Below the pieces are notes generated by a model. That model was not told where the DNA came from. It was given only the letters and a program-made list of their open reading frames with translations, and made no database searches. A program made the translations under genes and the position numbers. Below, piece by piece: positions 6,957-16,026 of a stretch of 64,000 nucleotides of DNA. Source of the stretch: Bacillota bacterium (GTDB lineage: Bacteria; Bacillota; Clostridia; Lachnospirales; Lachnospiraceae); the NCBI GenBank assembly GCA_023392615.1, contig JAEVYT010000039.1, forward strand, positions 62,001 to 126,000. Reading direction: 5' to 3'. How positions within the stretch are numbered: the stretch's first letter is position 1; the number at the start of each line of letters is the position of its first letter.

Positions 6957-8633
6957 TTAGCCAATCATCCCAAAATGTTTCAACGCTTCCACAATAGACT
7001 TTTCCTTCTCTTCTGGACAATTCGGTTTCTTCGCATCCTCCGACTTCGCCAAATTATAATTCTCTCCAACTTCAATTCCACATTTTCTTTTTACCTGTGA
7101 AATATACAGATTAGAAACCTTCAATCCATGCTCTTTCAACACATAATCCTTAATCTCAGCATAAGTAGCTTTCATCTCCGCACTTGTCACATCCAACTCG
7201 TCCAAGTCCAAATCAACAGCAATCCTATCACTCGGTTTTTGTTGGGACAATAGAACAACCGTCTCCACGTGCACGGTTTGAGGAAACATGTCAACCGCAC
7301 ATACCTTGTCCACCTTATATCCCTTTGCCTGCAAAACCTCGAGATCTCTCACCAGCGAAGTTGGTTTACATGAGATATATACGATACGATCCACTCCAAA
7401 GTCGATAATTTTATCCAATGCTTTCGGATGAATGCCGTCTCTTGGTGGGTCAAGGACGATGATATCCGGTTTATCCGTTAAGGAATCGATTACTTTAAGA
7501 ACATCTCCTGCAATGAATTCGCAGTTGTTTAGTCCATTTAGTGATGCATTCTCTTTCGCCGCTTCGACCGCTTCTTCAACAATCTCTACACCGGTTACCT
7601 TCTTCGCAACAGGAGCGAGAAGCTGTGCTATCGTACCTGTTCCACTGTATAAGTCAAATATTGTACGTTCTTTTGTCTCTCCCACATATTCTCTTGCCTT
7701 GGAATATAACACCTCTGCACCAAGAGAATTTGTTTGGAAGAAGGAAAAGGTTGAAATTTTAAAACGCAATCCTAGCAGTTCCTCATAGATATAATCTCTA
7801 CCATAAAGCATCACCATACGGTCACATTTTACAACATCTGCCTGGCTGTCATTATAAGTATGAAGTATTCCAGCGATGCTTCCTGACAATGGCAATTCCA
7901 GTAATTTAAGTGCTAACGGTGCAAAAATATCGCCTGCTTCTTCTTTATAACCTTCACTCAGTGATCTTAGTCCATCCTCCTGCGTCGTTGTGATGATATT
8001 AACCAATATCTCACCGGTCTTTGAAGCCTTTCTCACAAGGAGATGTCTGAGATAACCTTGATGGGTTAATTTATGAAAATAGTTGAACCCTTTTTCCGTA
8101 CAATAATTTAATACACAGGTAAGGATTAAATTGAAATCTTTATCCACAATTTGGCAATCACTTACAGTAATAATATCATGAAAGCTTCCTTTTTTGTGTA
8201 ACCCTAACGCCAATGGACCATCCTTATATTCATCACCAAAGGAGAACTCCATCTTATTGCGATAGCAAAACTCCGTGGGACTCCCGAGTATTCCTTCAAA
8301 ATTATAATCCTCACAAACCTGATCAATTAGGCGCTTCACCTGATTCATCTTCATATCCAGCTGGTTATCATAGGACATCGTCTGATAAGTACAACCACCG
8401 CAATCACCAAAGTTCTTGCAGGATTTGTCTCTGTTTTCCAACGGTGATTTTTCCAGAACCTGCTGTAACCTGCCCTCTGCTCTACCAGCTCTTTTCTTGT
8501 TGATAGCGAAAGAGATCTTTTGGCCCGGCATACCGTTCTTTACGATAACCTTTTCACCTTCGACCTCCAGAACCGCCTTATTAGGAAAATCCACTCTGCT
8601 TACTACACCTTCGTATATCTGCCCTTTTTTCAT
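6957..8633 (-). CDS. rlmD: 23S rRNA (uracil-C5)-methyltransferase RlmD/RumA, with C-terminal extension
   Basis: This enzyme methylates a uridine of 23S rRNA at C5 using S-adenosylmethionine. An N-terminal TRAM domain (about residues 1-60) is followed by iron-sulfur cysteines in CKNFGDCGGC (fourth Cys upstream), the SAM site FDLYSGTGTIAQ, the DPPRDG motif and the catalytic Cys in ISCKPTS. The usual enzyme ends near VETVVLL; here about 105 further residues follow, with a TYAEIKDYVLKEHGLKVSNL motif, an extension common in Lachnospiraceae copies as I recall. A strong ribosome site lies 36 bases before the ATG and serves a 7-codon leader frame. Uracil-methyltransferase paralogues are possible, so the exact site methylated is inferred. 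Confidence 0.9.
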   Translation of the reverse strand: MKKGQIYEGVVSRVDFPNKAVLEVEGEKVIVKNGMPGQKISFAINKKRAGRAEGRLQQVLEKSPLENRDKSCKNFGDCGGCTYQTMSYDNQLDMKMNQVKRLIDQVCEDYNFEGILGSPTEFCYRNKMEFSFGDEYKDGPLALGLHKKGSFHDIITVSDCQIVDKDFNLILTCVLNYCTEKGFNYFHKLTHQGYLRHLLVRKASKTGEILVNIITTTQEDGLRSLSEGYKEEAGDIFAPLALKLLELPLSGSIAGILHTYNDSQADVVKCDRMVMLYGRDYIYEELLGLRFKISTFSFFQTNSLGAEVLYSKAREYVGETKERTIFDLYSGTGTIAQLLAPVAKKVTGVEIVEEAVEAAKENASLNGLNNCEFIAGDVLKVIDSLTDKPDIIVLDPPRDGIHPKALDKIIDFGVDRIVYISCKPTSLVRDLEVLQAKGYKVDKVCAVDMFPQTVHVETVVLLSQQKPSDRIAVDLDLDELDVTSAEMKATYAEIKDYVLKEHGLKVSNLYISQVKRKCGIEVGENYNLAKSEDAKKPNCPEEKEKSIVEALKHFGMIG

Positions 8634-8638
8634 CTATG

Positions 8639-8675
8639 TTATTGATTTGCCATAATAGACAAACCGTTCCTCCTT
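8639..8675 (-). promoter_or_regulatory. Leader mini-ORF with strong ribosome site before rlmD
   Basis: AAGGAGG at 8669-8675 is placed six bases before TTG 8662, which opens a 7-codon frame ending in TAA at 8639-8641, five bases before the rlmD ATG. rlmD itself has no ribosome site of its own. Ribosomes finishing the leader could restart on rlmD (translational coupling, inference). Confidence 0.45.
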
Positions 8676-8706
8676 ATAATCAATTACTTTGTTTGTACCT
8701 CGTATC

Positions 8707-8735
8707 ATTATAAAGAGAAATGCCTTGTTTGTCTA
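8707..8735 (-). promoter_or_regulatory. Promoter of rlmD
   Basis: Minus-strand TAGACA (8730-8735) and TATAAT (8707-8712) are separated by 17 bases, about 75 bases before the rlmD start codon. Confidence 0.6.
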
Positions 8736-8801
8736 CCTTCGATTAAGTATTACTAATTTTAGGAATTATCTTTACAAAGAAGACTCATCTATGTATAAAT
8801 A

Positions 8802-9740
8802 TTATGCGTTCGTTACAATTTCATCAATTTCTTTCCTTATCTCCACATTCTGAAGTTTGATATCTTGCATCATTGCTTCTAACTTTGATAGAACGATCTC
8901 GGTTTTATCCAACACATTTTGCACACTTGCCTGTGAGTCATGGATTTTTGATTGCATACACCAATCGGCAATCAGTCCATCAAATACAAAGTCAGCAAAC
9001 TTTCCAAATCCATCCGTATTGATGTTAATTTCAGCTGATATATGAATATCAGCTAACTCAGATCGGAACTTGATTATTGCTGACTGTGCTTCACTGACTG
9101 CATCCTTCGCCTCATCAATATGGGAGTGCTTTACCATATCACTAATCAATCCACCACCAATTAAGTCCCAGGTACCCCAACCTTCCGCACTATCAAGACT
9201 CTTCGCTGCACTTTTCAAATAATACAATACACGTCTGCCTGCATCAATCGCTTCATTCATTTCATTCATTTGGTTATTTAACATATTTAACCGTGTATTC
9301 ATATCAAGAATTTTCTGTCCTGTCAATGAATTATCTGACATAAGCATTTCTTTTTTTTCTTCCAAGAGCTTAGTATAACGAGTATTACAACCTCTATACT
9401 TTAACATTTCATCTTCCAGATGTGAAATCTCGTGCTCAATTAATTCCTGATCAGCAATAGCTTGATCATATTTTAACCTTGCGGCCAATGCCTCTTGTCT
9501 TTCCTTCAATAACCGTTCCTCTATATTACCTAAAAACGAATGAAAAATATGTGCTAAGCCCTTCCCCTCCAGTTTATCTACATCCATATCTTCCTTCTTT
9601 AGAATCTCTGTCAGTTCCTCTACCTTGCTGTGAATTTCTTTTCTTTGTTGCTTTAACTCAGTTAACTTTGATTCAATTTTTTGCATCTGAAATACTTCTT
9701 GTTGTGCTGCACGCACCTGTTGGCTAATCAAATTATACAT
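8802..9740 (-). CDS. coiled-coil protein of unknown function (312 aa)
   Basis: Almost entirely helical and charged. Long heptad-rich segments cover about residues 1-165 and 265-312, and a Gly-rich centre (WGTWDLIGGGLISDMVKHSH, about 190-215) interrupts them. There is no signal peptide or membrane span. ATG 9740 follows GGGAGAAGGA. The central WDLIGGG motif occurs in a broad, uncharacterised Firmicute family, as I recall. It stands alone between rlmD and yerC, so context gives no function. A cytosolic scaffold or oligomer is the most that can be inferred. Confidence 0.75.
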   Translation of the reverse strand: MYNLISQQVRAAQQEVFQMQKIESKLTELKQQRKEIHSKVEELTEILKKEDMDVDKLEGKGLAHIFHSFLGNIEERLLKERQEALAARLKYDQAIADQELIEHEISHLEDEMLKYRGCNTRYTKLLEEKKEMLMSDNSLTGQKILDMNTRLNMLNNQMNEMNEAIDAGRRVLYYLKSAAKSLDSAEGWGTWDLIGGGLISDMVKHSHIDEAKDAVSEAQSAIIKFRSELADIHISAEININTDGFGKFADFVFDGLIADWCMQSKIHDSQASVQNVLDKTEIVLSKLEAMMQDIKLQNVEIRKEIDEIVTNA

Positions 9741-10166
9741 TCCTTCTCCCTCTTCCTCCTACATACAATAATTCGTCGCTCATTTTTCTATATTTTACCA
9801 CACATCGTATGATTAAGCATTAAAACATAAATAAAATTAGATTGGATTTTGATTAGAACTTGTATTTTTTGTATTTTTAGGTTATAATTGATACTGTTTG
9901 TTTATGTAATATATCATAAAAATTATCATAACAAAAGTTATTGTATAATATTCCCTGATAATAGGAAACAATTCTATCACGTAACAATATATTAATCGGT
10001 TCATTTACAAAACTTTATCTAATTTTATCCAAAATGTAGAATCAATTGATAATATTGTTTGAAAATACGTCAAATGATACAAAATTCTCTTTACTTTACA
10101 ACTCTACAGTGTTAAAATCTTGATATATATTATTAGTAATACGACGCTATGAAAGGAGTCCTACCG
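9741..10166. other. 426-base divergent intergenic region
   Basis: AT-rich and without a gene. A plausible plus-strand promoter for yerC is TTTACT (10090-10095) and TAAAAT (10113-10118) with a 17-base spacer. A second TATAAT near 9890 has no clear partner. Confidence 0.4.
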
Positions 10167-10481
10167 ATGAGCAAGAATATAAAAACTACAGCCGTTGACC
10201 ATTTATTTGAAGCTATTTTAAGTTTAAAAAATCCGGAAGAATGTTATACATTTTTTGAAGACATCTGTACTGTGAATGAACTATTATCATTATCACAAAG
10301 ATTTGAAGTAGCAAAAATGCTTCGCAATCATAACACTTATTTGGAAATTGCCGAGAGAACAGGTGCTTCTACTGCAACGATCAGTCGTGTAAATCGTTCA
10401 TTGAACTATGGCAATGATGGTTACGATATGGTATTTTCCAGAATGGCTGATTCGGAATCGGAAAACATTGAACAAGAATAA
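10167..10481 (+). CDS. yerC: TrpR-related protein YerC/YecD family
   Basis: A 104-residue helical protein with a TrpR-superfamily helix-turn-helix: FEDICTVNELLSLSQRFEVA then YLEIAERTGASTATISRVNR. Proteins of this family are DNA-binding regulators of uncertain target in Firmicutes. The frame is open from ATG 10149, but AAAGGAG at 10152-10157 lies inside that extension and just before ATG 10167, so 10167 is the real start. It is monocistronic and is followed by a hairpin at 10505-10555. Apart from the HTH there is no ligand domain. Confidence 0.85.
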   Translation: MSKNIKTTAVDHLFEAILSLKNPEECYTFFEDICTVNELLSLSQRFEVAKMLRNHNTYLEIAERTGASTATISRVNRSLNYGNDGYDMVFSRMADSESENIEQE

Positions 10482-10504
10482 TTAACTTTTTGATAAGATA
10501 ACAA

Positions 10505-10555
10505 AGGGCTGTTGCAACAAACCATTATAATTAGAATGGAATGTGCAAAAGCCCT
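10505..10555 (+). terminator. Probable terminator after yerC
   Basis: Arms AGGGCTGTTGCA and TGCAAAAGCCCT are separated by about 27 bases and followed by CTTTAAATT. The stem is good and the T-run weak. It lies between convergent yerC and the DUF1836 gene and may serve both. Confidence 0.5.
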
Positions 10556-10615
10556 CTTTAAATTCAATAATATTCTTCATATTCTGTAAATTAGCAATAC
10601 CTTCTTGACTACATC

Positions 10616-11314
10616 TTATTTTCCACCATCGGACTTAGGTTTTTTCTCAGCTTTATTTGAAGCCTTAGCCGTATCCTTATTCGCTGTCTTAGCAGTTTCC
10701 TTCTTTAATTCCTGTTTTGTACCTCCCATTAAACAATCATCAATCATCTTTTCTATCATATGCTTTCTCATGTACACATCAAAGCATAACATGCTGATGA
10801 AGGAAAATGTCGTAAGGAAATCCTGATCCTCTTTATTGGTTACACCCGCAAAAGACTCTTGTGCCTTCGTCATCTTACGTACGATATCCTTTGTCAATGA
10901 TTCCGTTTGTTCTTTCTCTAATCGGAATATTTCTTCATAAATCGTCTCAAGTTTGACGCTTGATCCTTCCTTATAATAGCGCTCCGTTAACGGATTAAAG
11001 ATACTCTGTATATCACTTATGGATAAGATATTCTTAAAATAATAGATAAATATCAAAAGGAACATATGCTCCTTAGAATACTTCTTTTTATTAGGCGGAG
11101 GCAACAGTTCATTCTTTGTATAGTTATTTATCATTGTTTTAGTCAAAAGCTTATCTTCACTATAACGTTTTGAGGACTTTAGATGCTTGTCCATGAACGT
11201 AGTAACCTGATCCATGTACAGATCGATATTCGGAATATCGTCCGGCATGATATATTTTACATTCTCTAAACTGCTAATTAAATCTTTGATATACTCTTCT
11301 TTCGTCGTTTCCAC
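10616..11314 (-). CDS. DUF1836 domain protein, MerR-like putative regulator
   Basis: The first 170 residues match the DUF1836 layout: a short N-terminal part, then a MerR-like winged helix (TKTMINNYTKNELLPPPNKK), then a helical region (HMFLLIFIYYFKNILSISDI). The tail is Lys/Ala-rich and low in complexity (about residues 205-232). A cytosolic DNA-binding role is inferred from the HTH. GTG 11314 is well placed after AGAGGTGAT; an in-frame GTG at 11323 is possible but overlaps that ribosome site. It is monocistronic and divergent from pcrA. Confidence 0.75.
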   Translation of the reverse strand: METTKEEYIKDLISSLENVKYIMPDDIPNIDLYMDQVTTFMDKHLKSSKRYSEDKLLTKTMINNYTKNELLPPPNKKKYSKEHMFLLIFIYYFKNILSISDIQSIFNPLTERYYKEGSSVKLETIYEEIFRLEKEQTESLTKDIVRKMTKAQESFAGVTNKEDQDFLTTFSFISMLCFDVYMRKHMIEKMIDDCLMGGTKQELKKETAKTANKDTAKASNKAEKKPKSDGGK

Positions 11315-11451
11315 TCCTATCACCTCTGTTACATTATATAGTACTAGAAACTAGATGTCAAAGTAAAAATATTTAGGTAAAGGGTTAAACAGTCTAGGTG
11401 ACTGGTATAATATTTCAATTTTATTCTTAACTTTTGGTTATTTTTCATGGA

Positions 11452-11480
11452 TTGATACTTCCCACCTCTCATGCTATAAT
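11452..11480 (+). promoter_or_regulatory. Promoter of pcrA
   Basis: TTGATA (11452-11457) and TATAAT (11475-11480) with a 17-base spacer lie 75 bases before the pcrA ATG. Confidence 0.75.
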
Positions 11481-11554
11481 AAACATATGTTTGTGGTCAG
11501 CATGAAAATAGTGGTAATTGACCCATTGATAACACAAGATAGGTAGGTAAAATA

Positions 11555-13879
11555 ATGAGTATTTATGATACATTAAATCCCGAACAAAAACGGGCAGTAT
11601 TTCACGATAAAGGTCCACTTTTAATTTTAGCCGGTGCTGGCTCGGGTAAAACCAGAGTTTTAACCCATCGAATTGCATATCTAATTGAGGAACGAGGGGT
11701 AAATCCTTATCATATCCTTGCGATTACCTTTACTAACAAGGCAGCTCGTGAGATGAGGGAACGTGTGGACAAGATTGTCGGCAATGGCTCTGAAAACATC
11801 TGGGTAAGCACCTTCCATTCTACATGTGTTCGTATTTTAAGAAGATTCGCAGATCTTATCGGTTATTCCAGAAGTTTCACCATATATGATTCCGATGACC
11901 AAAAAACCTTGATGCGAGAGATTTGTAAGTATTTGAAGATTGATACAAAGAAGATGAATGAACGTAGTATCTTATCCGTTATCTCTAAAGCGAAAGACGA
12001 ATTGGTTACACCGGAGGAATTTTCCCGTATCTCACAAGGCGATTTTCAACAGGCAAGATACGCCCAGGCATACACTGAATATCAAAAGAGACTTAAGGCC
12101 AGTAATGCTATGGATTTTGATGATCTTATCATGAAAACCGTCGAACTTTTTAGCTCCAATGCAGAAGCATTGACCTATTACCAAAACCGTTTCCGTTATA
12201 TTATGGTGGACGAATATCAGGATACCAATACGGTACAGTTCCACCTAATTCGCTTACTTGCTTCCGGTTTAAATGATTATGGTGATCGAGAATATAATCT
12301 CTGCGTTGTAGGAGACGACGATCAGTCCATATACAAATTCCGTGGAGCTAACATTTATAATATTTTAAATTTTGAAAAGTCATTTTCGAACACGAACGTA
12401 ATCAAACTGGAACAGAATTATAGATCCACTAAGAATATTCTGAGTGTTGCAAATGAGGTTATTTGTAATAACCAAGGACGTAAAGAAAAATCCCTATGGA
12501 CTGATAATGAAGATGGAGATCCTGTCTTCTTTACACAGTTTGATAATGACTTCGAAGAAGCAGATTATATCACCTCTGAAATTCGTAGGGCGGTCGAAAA
12601 TGGTGATGCTTCTTATCATGACTTTGCCATACTTTATCGCACGAATGCCCAGTCAAGACAGTTTGAAGAAAAGCTTGTACGAAAAAATATCCCATATAAG
12701 ATTATTGGTAGTACGAACTTCTACTCCCGTAAAGAGATTAAGGATATCTTAGCTTACTTAAAGACCATTGATAACGGTTTGGATAATATTGCAGTTAAAC
12801 GTATTATTAATGTACCAAGACGCGGTATTGGCCTTACGACGGTGGACAGAGTGAATGATTATGCTATTAATAATGAGATCAGTTTTTATGACGCACTTAC
12901 ACGCGCACCGTTTATTCCAGGATTGGAGCGAACTGCTTCTAAACTTACTCCTTTTGTAAGCCTTATTGAAGGATTAAAATCTCGTATCAATCAAGATGGG
13001 TATGCTCTGAAAGATTTAATTGATGATATACTTGATGCTACCGGTTATTTGAAAGAACTGGAAGAAGAAGGTGCCGAAGAATCACAGGATAGAATCGCAA
13101 ATATTAACGAACTTGTGAATAAAATGGTTTCATATGAAGAGGAAAGCTCGGAACCACCTACCCTCAGTGGGTTTTTAGAAGAAGTTGCACTTGTGTCCGA
13201 TATCGACAATTTGGATGAAGATGCAGATAAAATTGTACTTATGACTCTTCATAGTGCGAAAGGCTTGGAATTCCCATATGTATATCTATGTGGTATGGAA
13301 GAGGGTGTATTTCCAGGTTATATGTCCATCTTTTCCGATAATCCACAGGAAGAGATTGAAGAAGAACGAAGACTCTGTTATGTAGGTTTTACGCGAGCAA
13401 TGAAAAAGTTAGCACTTACTGCTGCAAAACAACGTATGCTTCGTGGTGAAACTCAATTTAACCGACCTTCCCGATTTATTAATGAAATACCTCGTTATTT
13501 ACTTAAAATGGAGTTGCCAGGACCAAGAAAATCCTCTTATTCCTTTACGGATTCTTCTCCGAAAACTGCTCCAACTCCCTCCTTTGGTAAAAATTTTGGT
13601 GACTCTGACTTATTTGATAAGCCAACACCGGGTAGTTATAAGCAACCTCAGAGGGAACATAAGCCATTTATCACTCCAACCACAAAGCAGTTTGAAGGAA
13701 ATAAGATGGCAACCTTGGATTATGGTATAGGTGATACAGTAAAACATATAAAGTTCGGTGTTGGACTGGTTACTGATTTAACAAAGGGCGGTAAGGATTA
13801 TGAAGTTACCGTTGATTTCCCGAAATTCGGTACCAAAAAACTATTATCTACCTTTGCAAATCTAAAAAAAATTGATTAA
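11555..13879 (+). CDS. pcrA: ATP-dependent DNA helicase PcrA/UvrD
   Basis: A superfamily 1A 3'-5' helicase for repair and replication. The 774 residues carry the Q-motif (LNPEQKRAV), Walker A (AGAGSGKT), motif Ia (ITFTNKAAREM), motif II (VDEYQDTN), motif III (VVGDDDQSIYKFRGA), motif IV (EQNYRSTKNIL), motif V (LMTLHSAKGLEF) and motif VI (EERRLCYVGFTRA). The Tudor-like tail (VKHIKFGVGLV...) of PcrA ends the protein and probably binds RNA polymerase. An AGGTAGGT ribosome site precedes ATG 11555. It is monocistronic with its own consensus promoter. The length is normal for PcrA. Confidence 0.95.
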   Translation: MSIYDTLNPEQKRAVFHDKGPLLILAGAGSGKTRVLTHRIAYLIEERGVNPYHILAITFTNKAAREMRERVDKIVGNGSENIWVSTFHSTCVRILRRFADLIGYSRSFTIYDSDDQKTLMREICKYLKIDTKKMNERSILSVISKAKDELVTPEEFSRISQGDFQQARYAQAYTEYQKRLKASNAMDFDDLIMKTVELFSSNAEALTYYQNRFRYIMVDEYQDTNTVQFHLIRLLASGLNDYGDREYNLCVVGDDDQSIYKFRGANIYNILNFEKSFSNTNVIKLEQNYRSTKNILSVANEVICNNQGRKEKSLWTDNEDGDPVFFTQFDNDFEEADYITSEIRRAVENGDASYHDFAILYRTNAQSRQFEEKLVRKNIPYKIIGSTNFYSRKEIKDILAYLKTIDNGLDNIAVKRIINVPRRGIGLTTVDRVNDYAINNEISFYDALTRAPFIPGLERTASKLTPFVSLIEGLKSRINQDGYALKDLIDDILDATGYLKELEEEGAEESQDRIANINELVNKMVSYEEESSEPPTLSGFLEEVALVSDIDNLDEDADKIVLMTLHSAKGLEFPYVYLCGMEEGVFPGYMSIFSDNPQEEIEEERRLCYVGFTRAMKKLALTAAKQRMLRGETQFNRPSRFINEIPRYLLKMELPGPRKSSYSFTDSSPKTAPTPSFGKNFGDSDLFDKPTPGSYKQPQREHKPFITPTTKQFEGNKMATLDYGIGDTVKHIKFGVGLVTDLTKGGKDYEVTVDFPKFGTKKLLSTFANLKKID

Positions 13880-13882
13880 TTT

Positions 13883-13916
13883 GCATTATTGCATAATTCT
13901 CTCAATAATGCTTATT
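13883..13916 (+). terminator. Terminator after pcrA
   Basis: Perfect 9-bp arms GCATTATTG (13883-13891) and CAATAATGC (13903-13911) are followed by TTATT. It starts three bases after the pcrA stop codon. Confidence 0.5.
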
Positions 13917-14056
13917 ATAATATTATATTGTTACCAATTGTGATTACCTATCACGATAATTGATAATTAGCACTAAAACGAATGAAACTTCCTCTATTAT
14001 GCGATACTGTTATAGTATGGAGTTTTGTCAAAATAAACGAGAAGGGACGTGTTATC

Positions 14057-14320
14057 ATGAGCAATAAATTTGATGAATTCTTAAGCGCTATGAAATTAGG
14101 TGAACTGATGCACAGAAAAGATCCTTGTGAGAAAAGAAGGCATATTACTATGTATGTCCTCGCAATCATTGGAGCTGTAGCTGCTGTAGCTGCAATCGCT
14201 TATGCGGTATACAGATACATGAATCCGGATTATCTGGAGGACTTCGACGACGATTTTGATGATTACGAAGATGATGCAGACGATACTGCAGGGGATGATG
14301 ATTCCGGTTCAGAAGCATAA
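14057..14320 (+). CDS. small membrane protein with acidic tail (87 aa)
   Basis: Residues about 1-30 are cytosolic and charged, residues about 33-52 form one Ala/Val-rich membrane span (MYVLAIIGAVAAVAAIAYAV), and the remaining 30 residues are almost all Asp/Glu/Tyr (DFDDDFDDYEDDADD). The frame is open from 13982, but AAGGG just upstream of ATG 14057 favours this start, and a TATAGT box overlaps the longer version. It resembles the uncharacterised single-span acidic proteins common in Lachnospiraceae. It has its own strong terminator. Function unknown. Confidence 0.7.
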   Translation: MSNKFDEFLSAMKLGELMHRKDPCEKRRHITMYVLAIIGAVAAVAAIAYAVYRYMNPDYLEDFDDDFDDYEDDADDTAGDDDSGSEA

Positions 14321-14331
14321 CAGGAATATGT

Positions 14332-14380
14332 GAAGCTGTCACATCATCGGTGAATAACCGGTGATGTGACAGCTTCTTTT
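14332..14380 (+). terminator. Strong intrinsic terminator
   Basis: Arms GAAGCTGTCACATCA and TGATGTGACAGCTTC form a 15-bp perfect stem, extended by CGGT/ACCG towards the loop. TTTT follows, 12 bases after the stop of the acidic membrane protein gene. Confidence 0.85.
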
Positions 14381-14496
14381 TCACCCAATCGAACACATAT
14401 CTATTCGTTGTAAAACATGCACACACGATTCTTTGTTACCTATATCGATAAATTCCACTACCTATACCAGGCGCCCTGAATATATTTTATTATTTA

Positions 14497-15489
14497 TCAC
14501 TTCGCCGCCTTTTTTGCAAAATCAGTGTTCACAATTGCGTTATAAGGTGCCTTCTCTTTGATCACGCCACCATCACTCAGAATATCCTGTAACAAGTTGA
14601 AACTACCTTCTTCGAATACAAGATTATCTTTCCAGGTTTCCTGATTATAATATCTTGTTACGATCTTAACTAATGTATCATATTTTGTTTCAGAAAACTG
14701 TGGTTGAATAACCTTTGCTATCTCTTCCGGCGTATGAGACTGGACATAATCAAGTCCCTTCTGTATTGCATTGGTAAAATTCTGAATCACTTCGGGATTT
14801 TTCTCAACATAGCTCTTCTTTGCAGAGAATGCGGTATATGGTACTTTTCCGCTTTCTACACCAAGTGATGCAACAACTTTGCCATCGCCCTGCAATTCCA
14901 AGCCGGTTGCTGCTGGTTCAAATTCAACCGTATAATCGCCCTGACCGGAGGAAAAAGCCTGAGCCGTTGAGCCAAAATCAATATTTTGAATAATCTTAAG
15001 ATCTGATTTCGGATTAATTCCGTTTTTCTTTAAGATATACTCAAATATCATCTCTGGCATACCACCTGCCCTGCCTCCTATCACTGTCTTCCCTTTTATA
15101 TTTCCCCAGGCGAAGTTCTCATCTTTATTCCTGGATACGAGGAAATTCCCAGCCCTCTGTGTCAGTTGTGCAAAATTTACCACATAATCCTTTTGCCCTT
15201 CATTATAGACATAGACAGTAGCTTCCGGCCCCATGAATCCGATATCACAATTCCCACTAAGTACAGCAGTCATTGTTTTATCCGCTCCAAGTCCGTTAAC
15301 TAGTTTCACTTTTAGTCCCTCGTCATTAAAATATCCCTTCTCTATAGCCACGTACATTGGAGCATAAAAAATAGAATGTGCAACTTCATTCAACGTAATC
15401 TCTTTTAATCCATTACTTTTCCCACAACCGGTAAATAATGTTGAAAGTAAACCAAGAATAATCAGTAACCCTATCAATTTTCTCTTCAT
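14497..15489 (-). CDS. ABC transporter substrate-binding lipoprotein (NMT1/SsuA type)
   Basis: A periplasmic-binding-protein type II fold of the nitrate/sulfonate/taurine/thiamine-precursor group. The lipoprotein signal ends at LFTGCG (lipid-anchored Cys near residue 22). The N-terminal motif NEVAHSIFYAPMYVAIEKGY and the later GADKTMTAVLSGNCDIGFMG are typical of SsuA/TauA/NMT1-like binders. GGGAGG precedes ATG 15489. No permease or ATPase gene is adjacent, so the lipoprotein must work with a transporter encoded elsewhere. The substrate cannot be told from the sequence. Confidence 0.85.
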   Translation of the reverse strand: MKRKLIGLLIILGLLSTLFTGCGKSNGLKEITLNEVAHSIFYAPMYVAIEKGYFNDEGLKVKLVNGLGADKTMTAVLSGNCDIGFMGPEATVYVYNEGQKDYVVNFAQLTQRAGNFLVSRNKDENFAWGNIKGKTVIGGRAGGMPEMIFEYILKKNGINPKSDLKIIQNIDFGSTAQAFSSGQGDYTVEFEPAATGLELQGDGKVVASLGVESGKVPYTAFSAKKSYVEKNPEVIQNFTNAIQKGLDYVQSHTPEEIAKVIQPQFSETKYDTLVKIVTRYYNQETWKDNLVFEEGSFNLLQDILSDGGVIKEKAPYNAIVNTDFAKKAAK

Positions 15490-16026
15490 AAATACCTCCC
15501 AGTAGCCATCCGGCAGTCCAGATTGTGATATGATTAATCACTACTATGATGATACATATTTATACATAGTGCAGGAACTTTATGAAACAAATTAACAGCA
15601 GTCAATTCTCCCTGTTCCTTCTCTGTTCCACCTTCTGAGTTTTGATTCTCTACAATATATTCAAGGACAATTCCTTACGTGTCAAATATAGTCATTGCGT
15701 ATACTGAATTTCTATAGGAGAATTCATATTAAATTATACTTTTTGTATGGAATATTTTAATTCCATTGCTATTTTCATATACACAAAAAAGGACACGGTT
15801 AAAATTACTGAATTCATAGACATACATTTTGTACGTTTGAACTCGATTAATTTATCCGTGTCACTAATTATTTTTAGAAAGTAAGGTAGTTGATTTACTT
15901 ACTCTTTTACTACTTATACTGAGATTAATATTCTAGCTCTACTAATTTTCACAACAGGATACTACCCAATATCCACGTTATTACTAATTTTCATATCTTG
16001 AATATATCTTGCCTCTTCTGCTTTTT
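15490..16026. other. 537-base intergenic stretch with possible remnant
   Basis: A minus-strand frame without a start at about 15534-15674 reads as protein-like text of 46 codons (includes EGGTEKEQGELTAVNLFH), perhaps the tail of a lost gene. The htrA-side half holds the terminator at 15785-15862. I see no riboswitch motif before the lipoprotein gene. Confidence 0.35.
15785..15862 (-). terminator. Terminator-like hairpin downstream of htrA
   Basis: On the minus strand GACACGGATAAA pairs with TTTAACCGTGTC across a loop of about 50 bases and is followed by CTTTTTT. It lies 165 bases after the htrA stop. Confidence 0.5.

Noticed and set aside
15534..15674. Real gene in the start-less frame upstream of the binding lipoprotein
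   Set aside because: No start codon or ribosome site in the frame; kept only as a possible remnant.
15490..15790. Riboswitch upstream of the ABC lipoprotein gene
   Set aside because: No TPP, SAM, cobalamin or purine core motifs were found in the leader on the minus strand.
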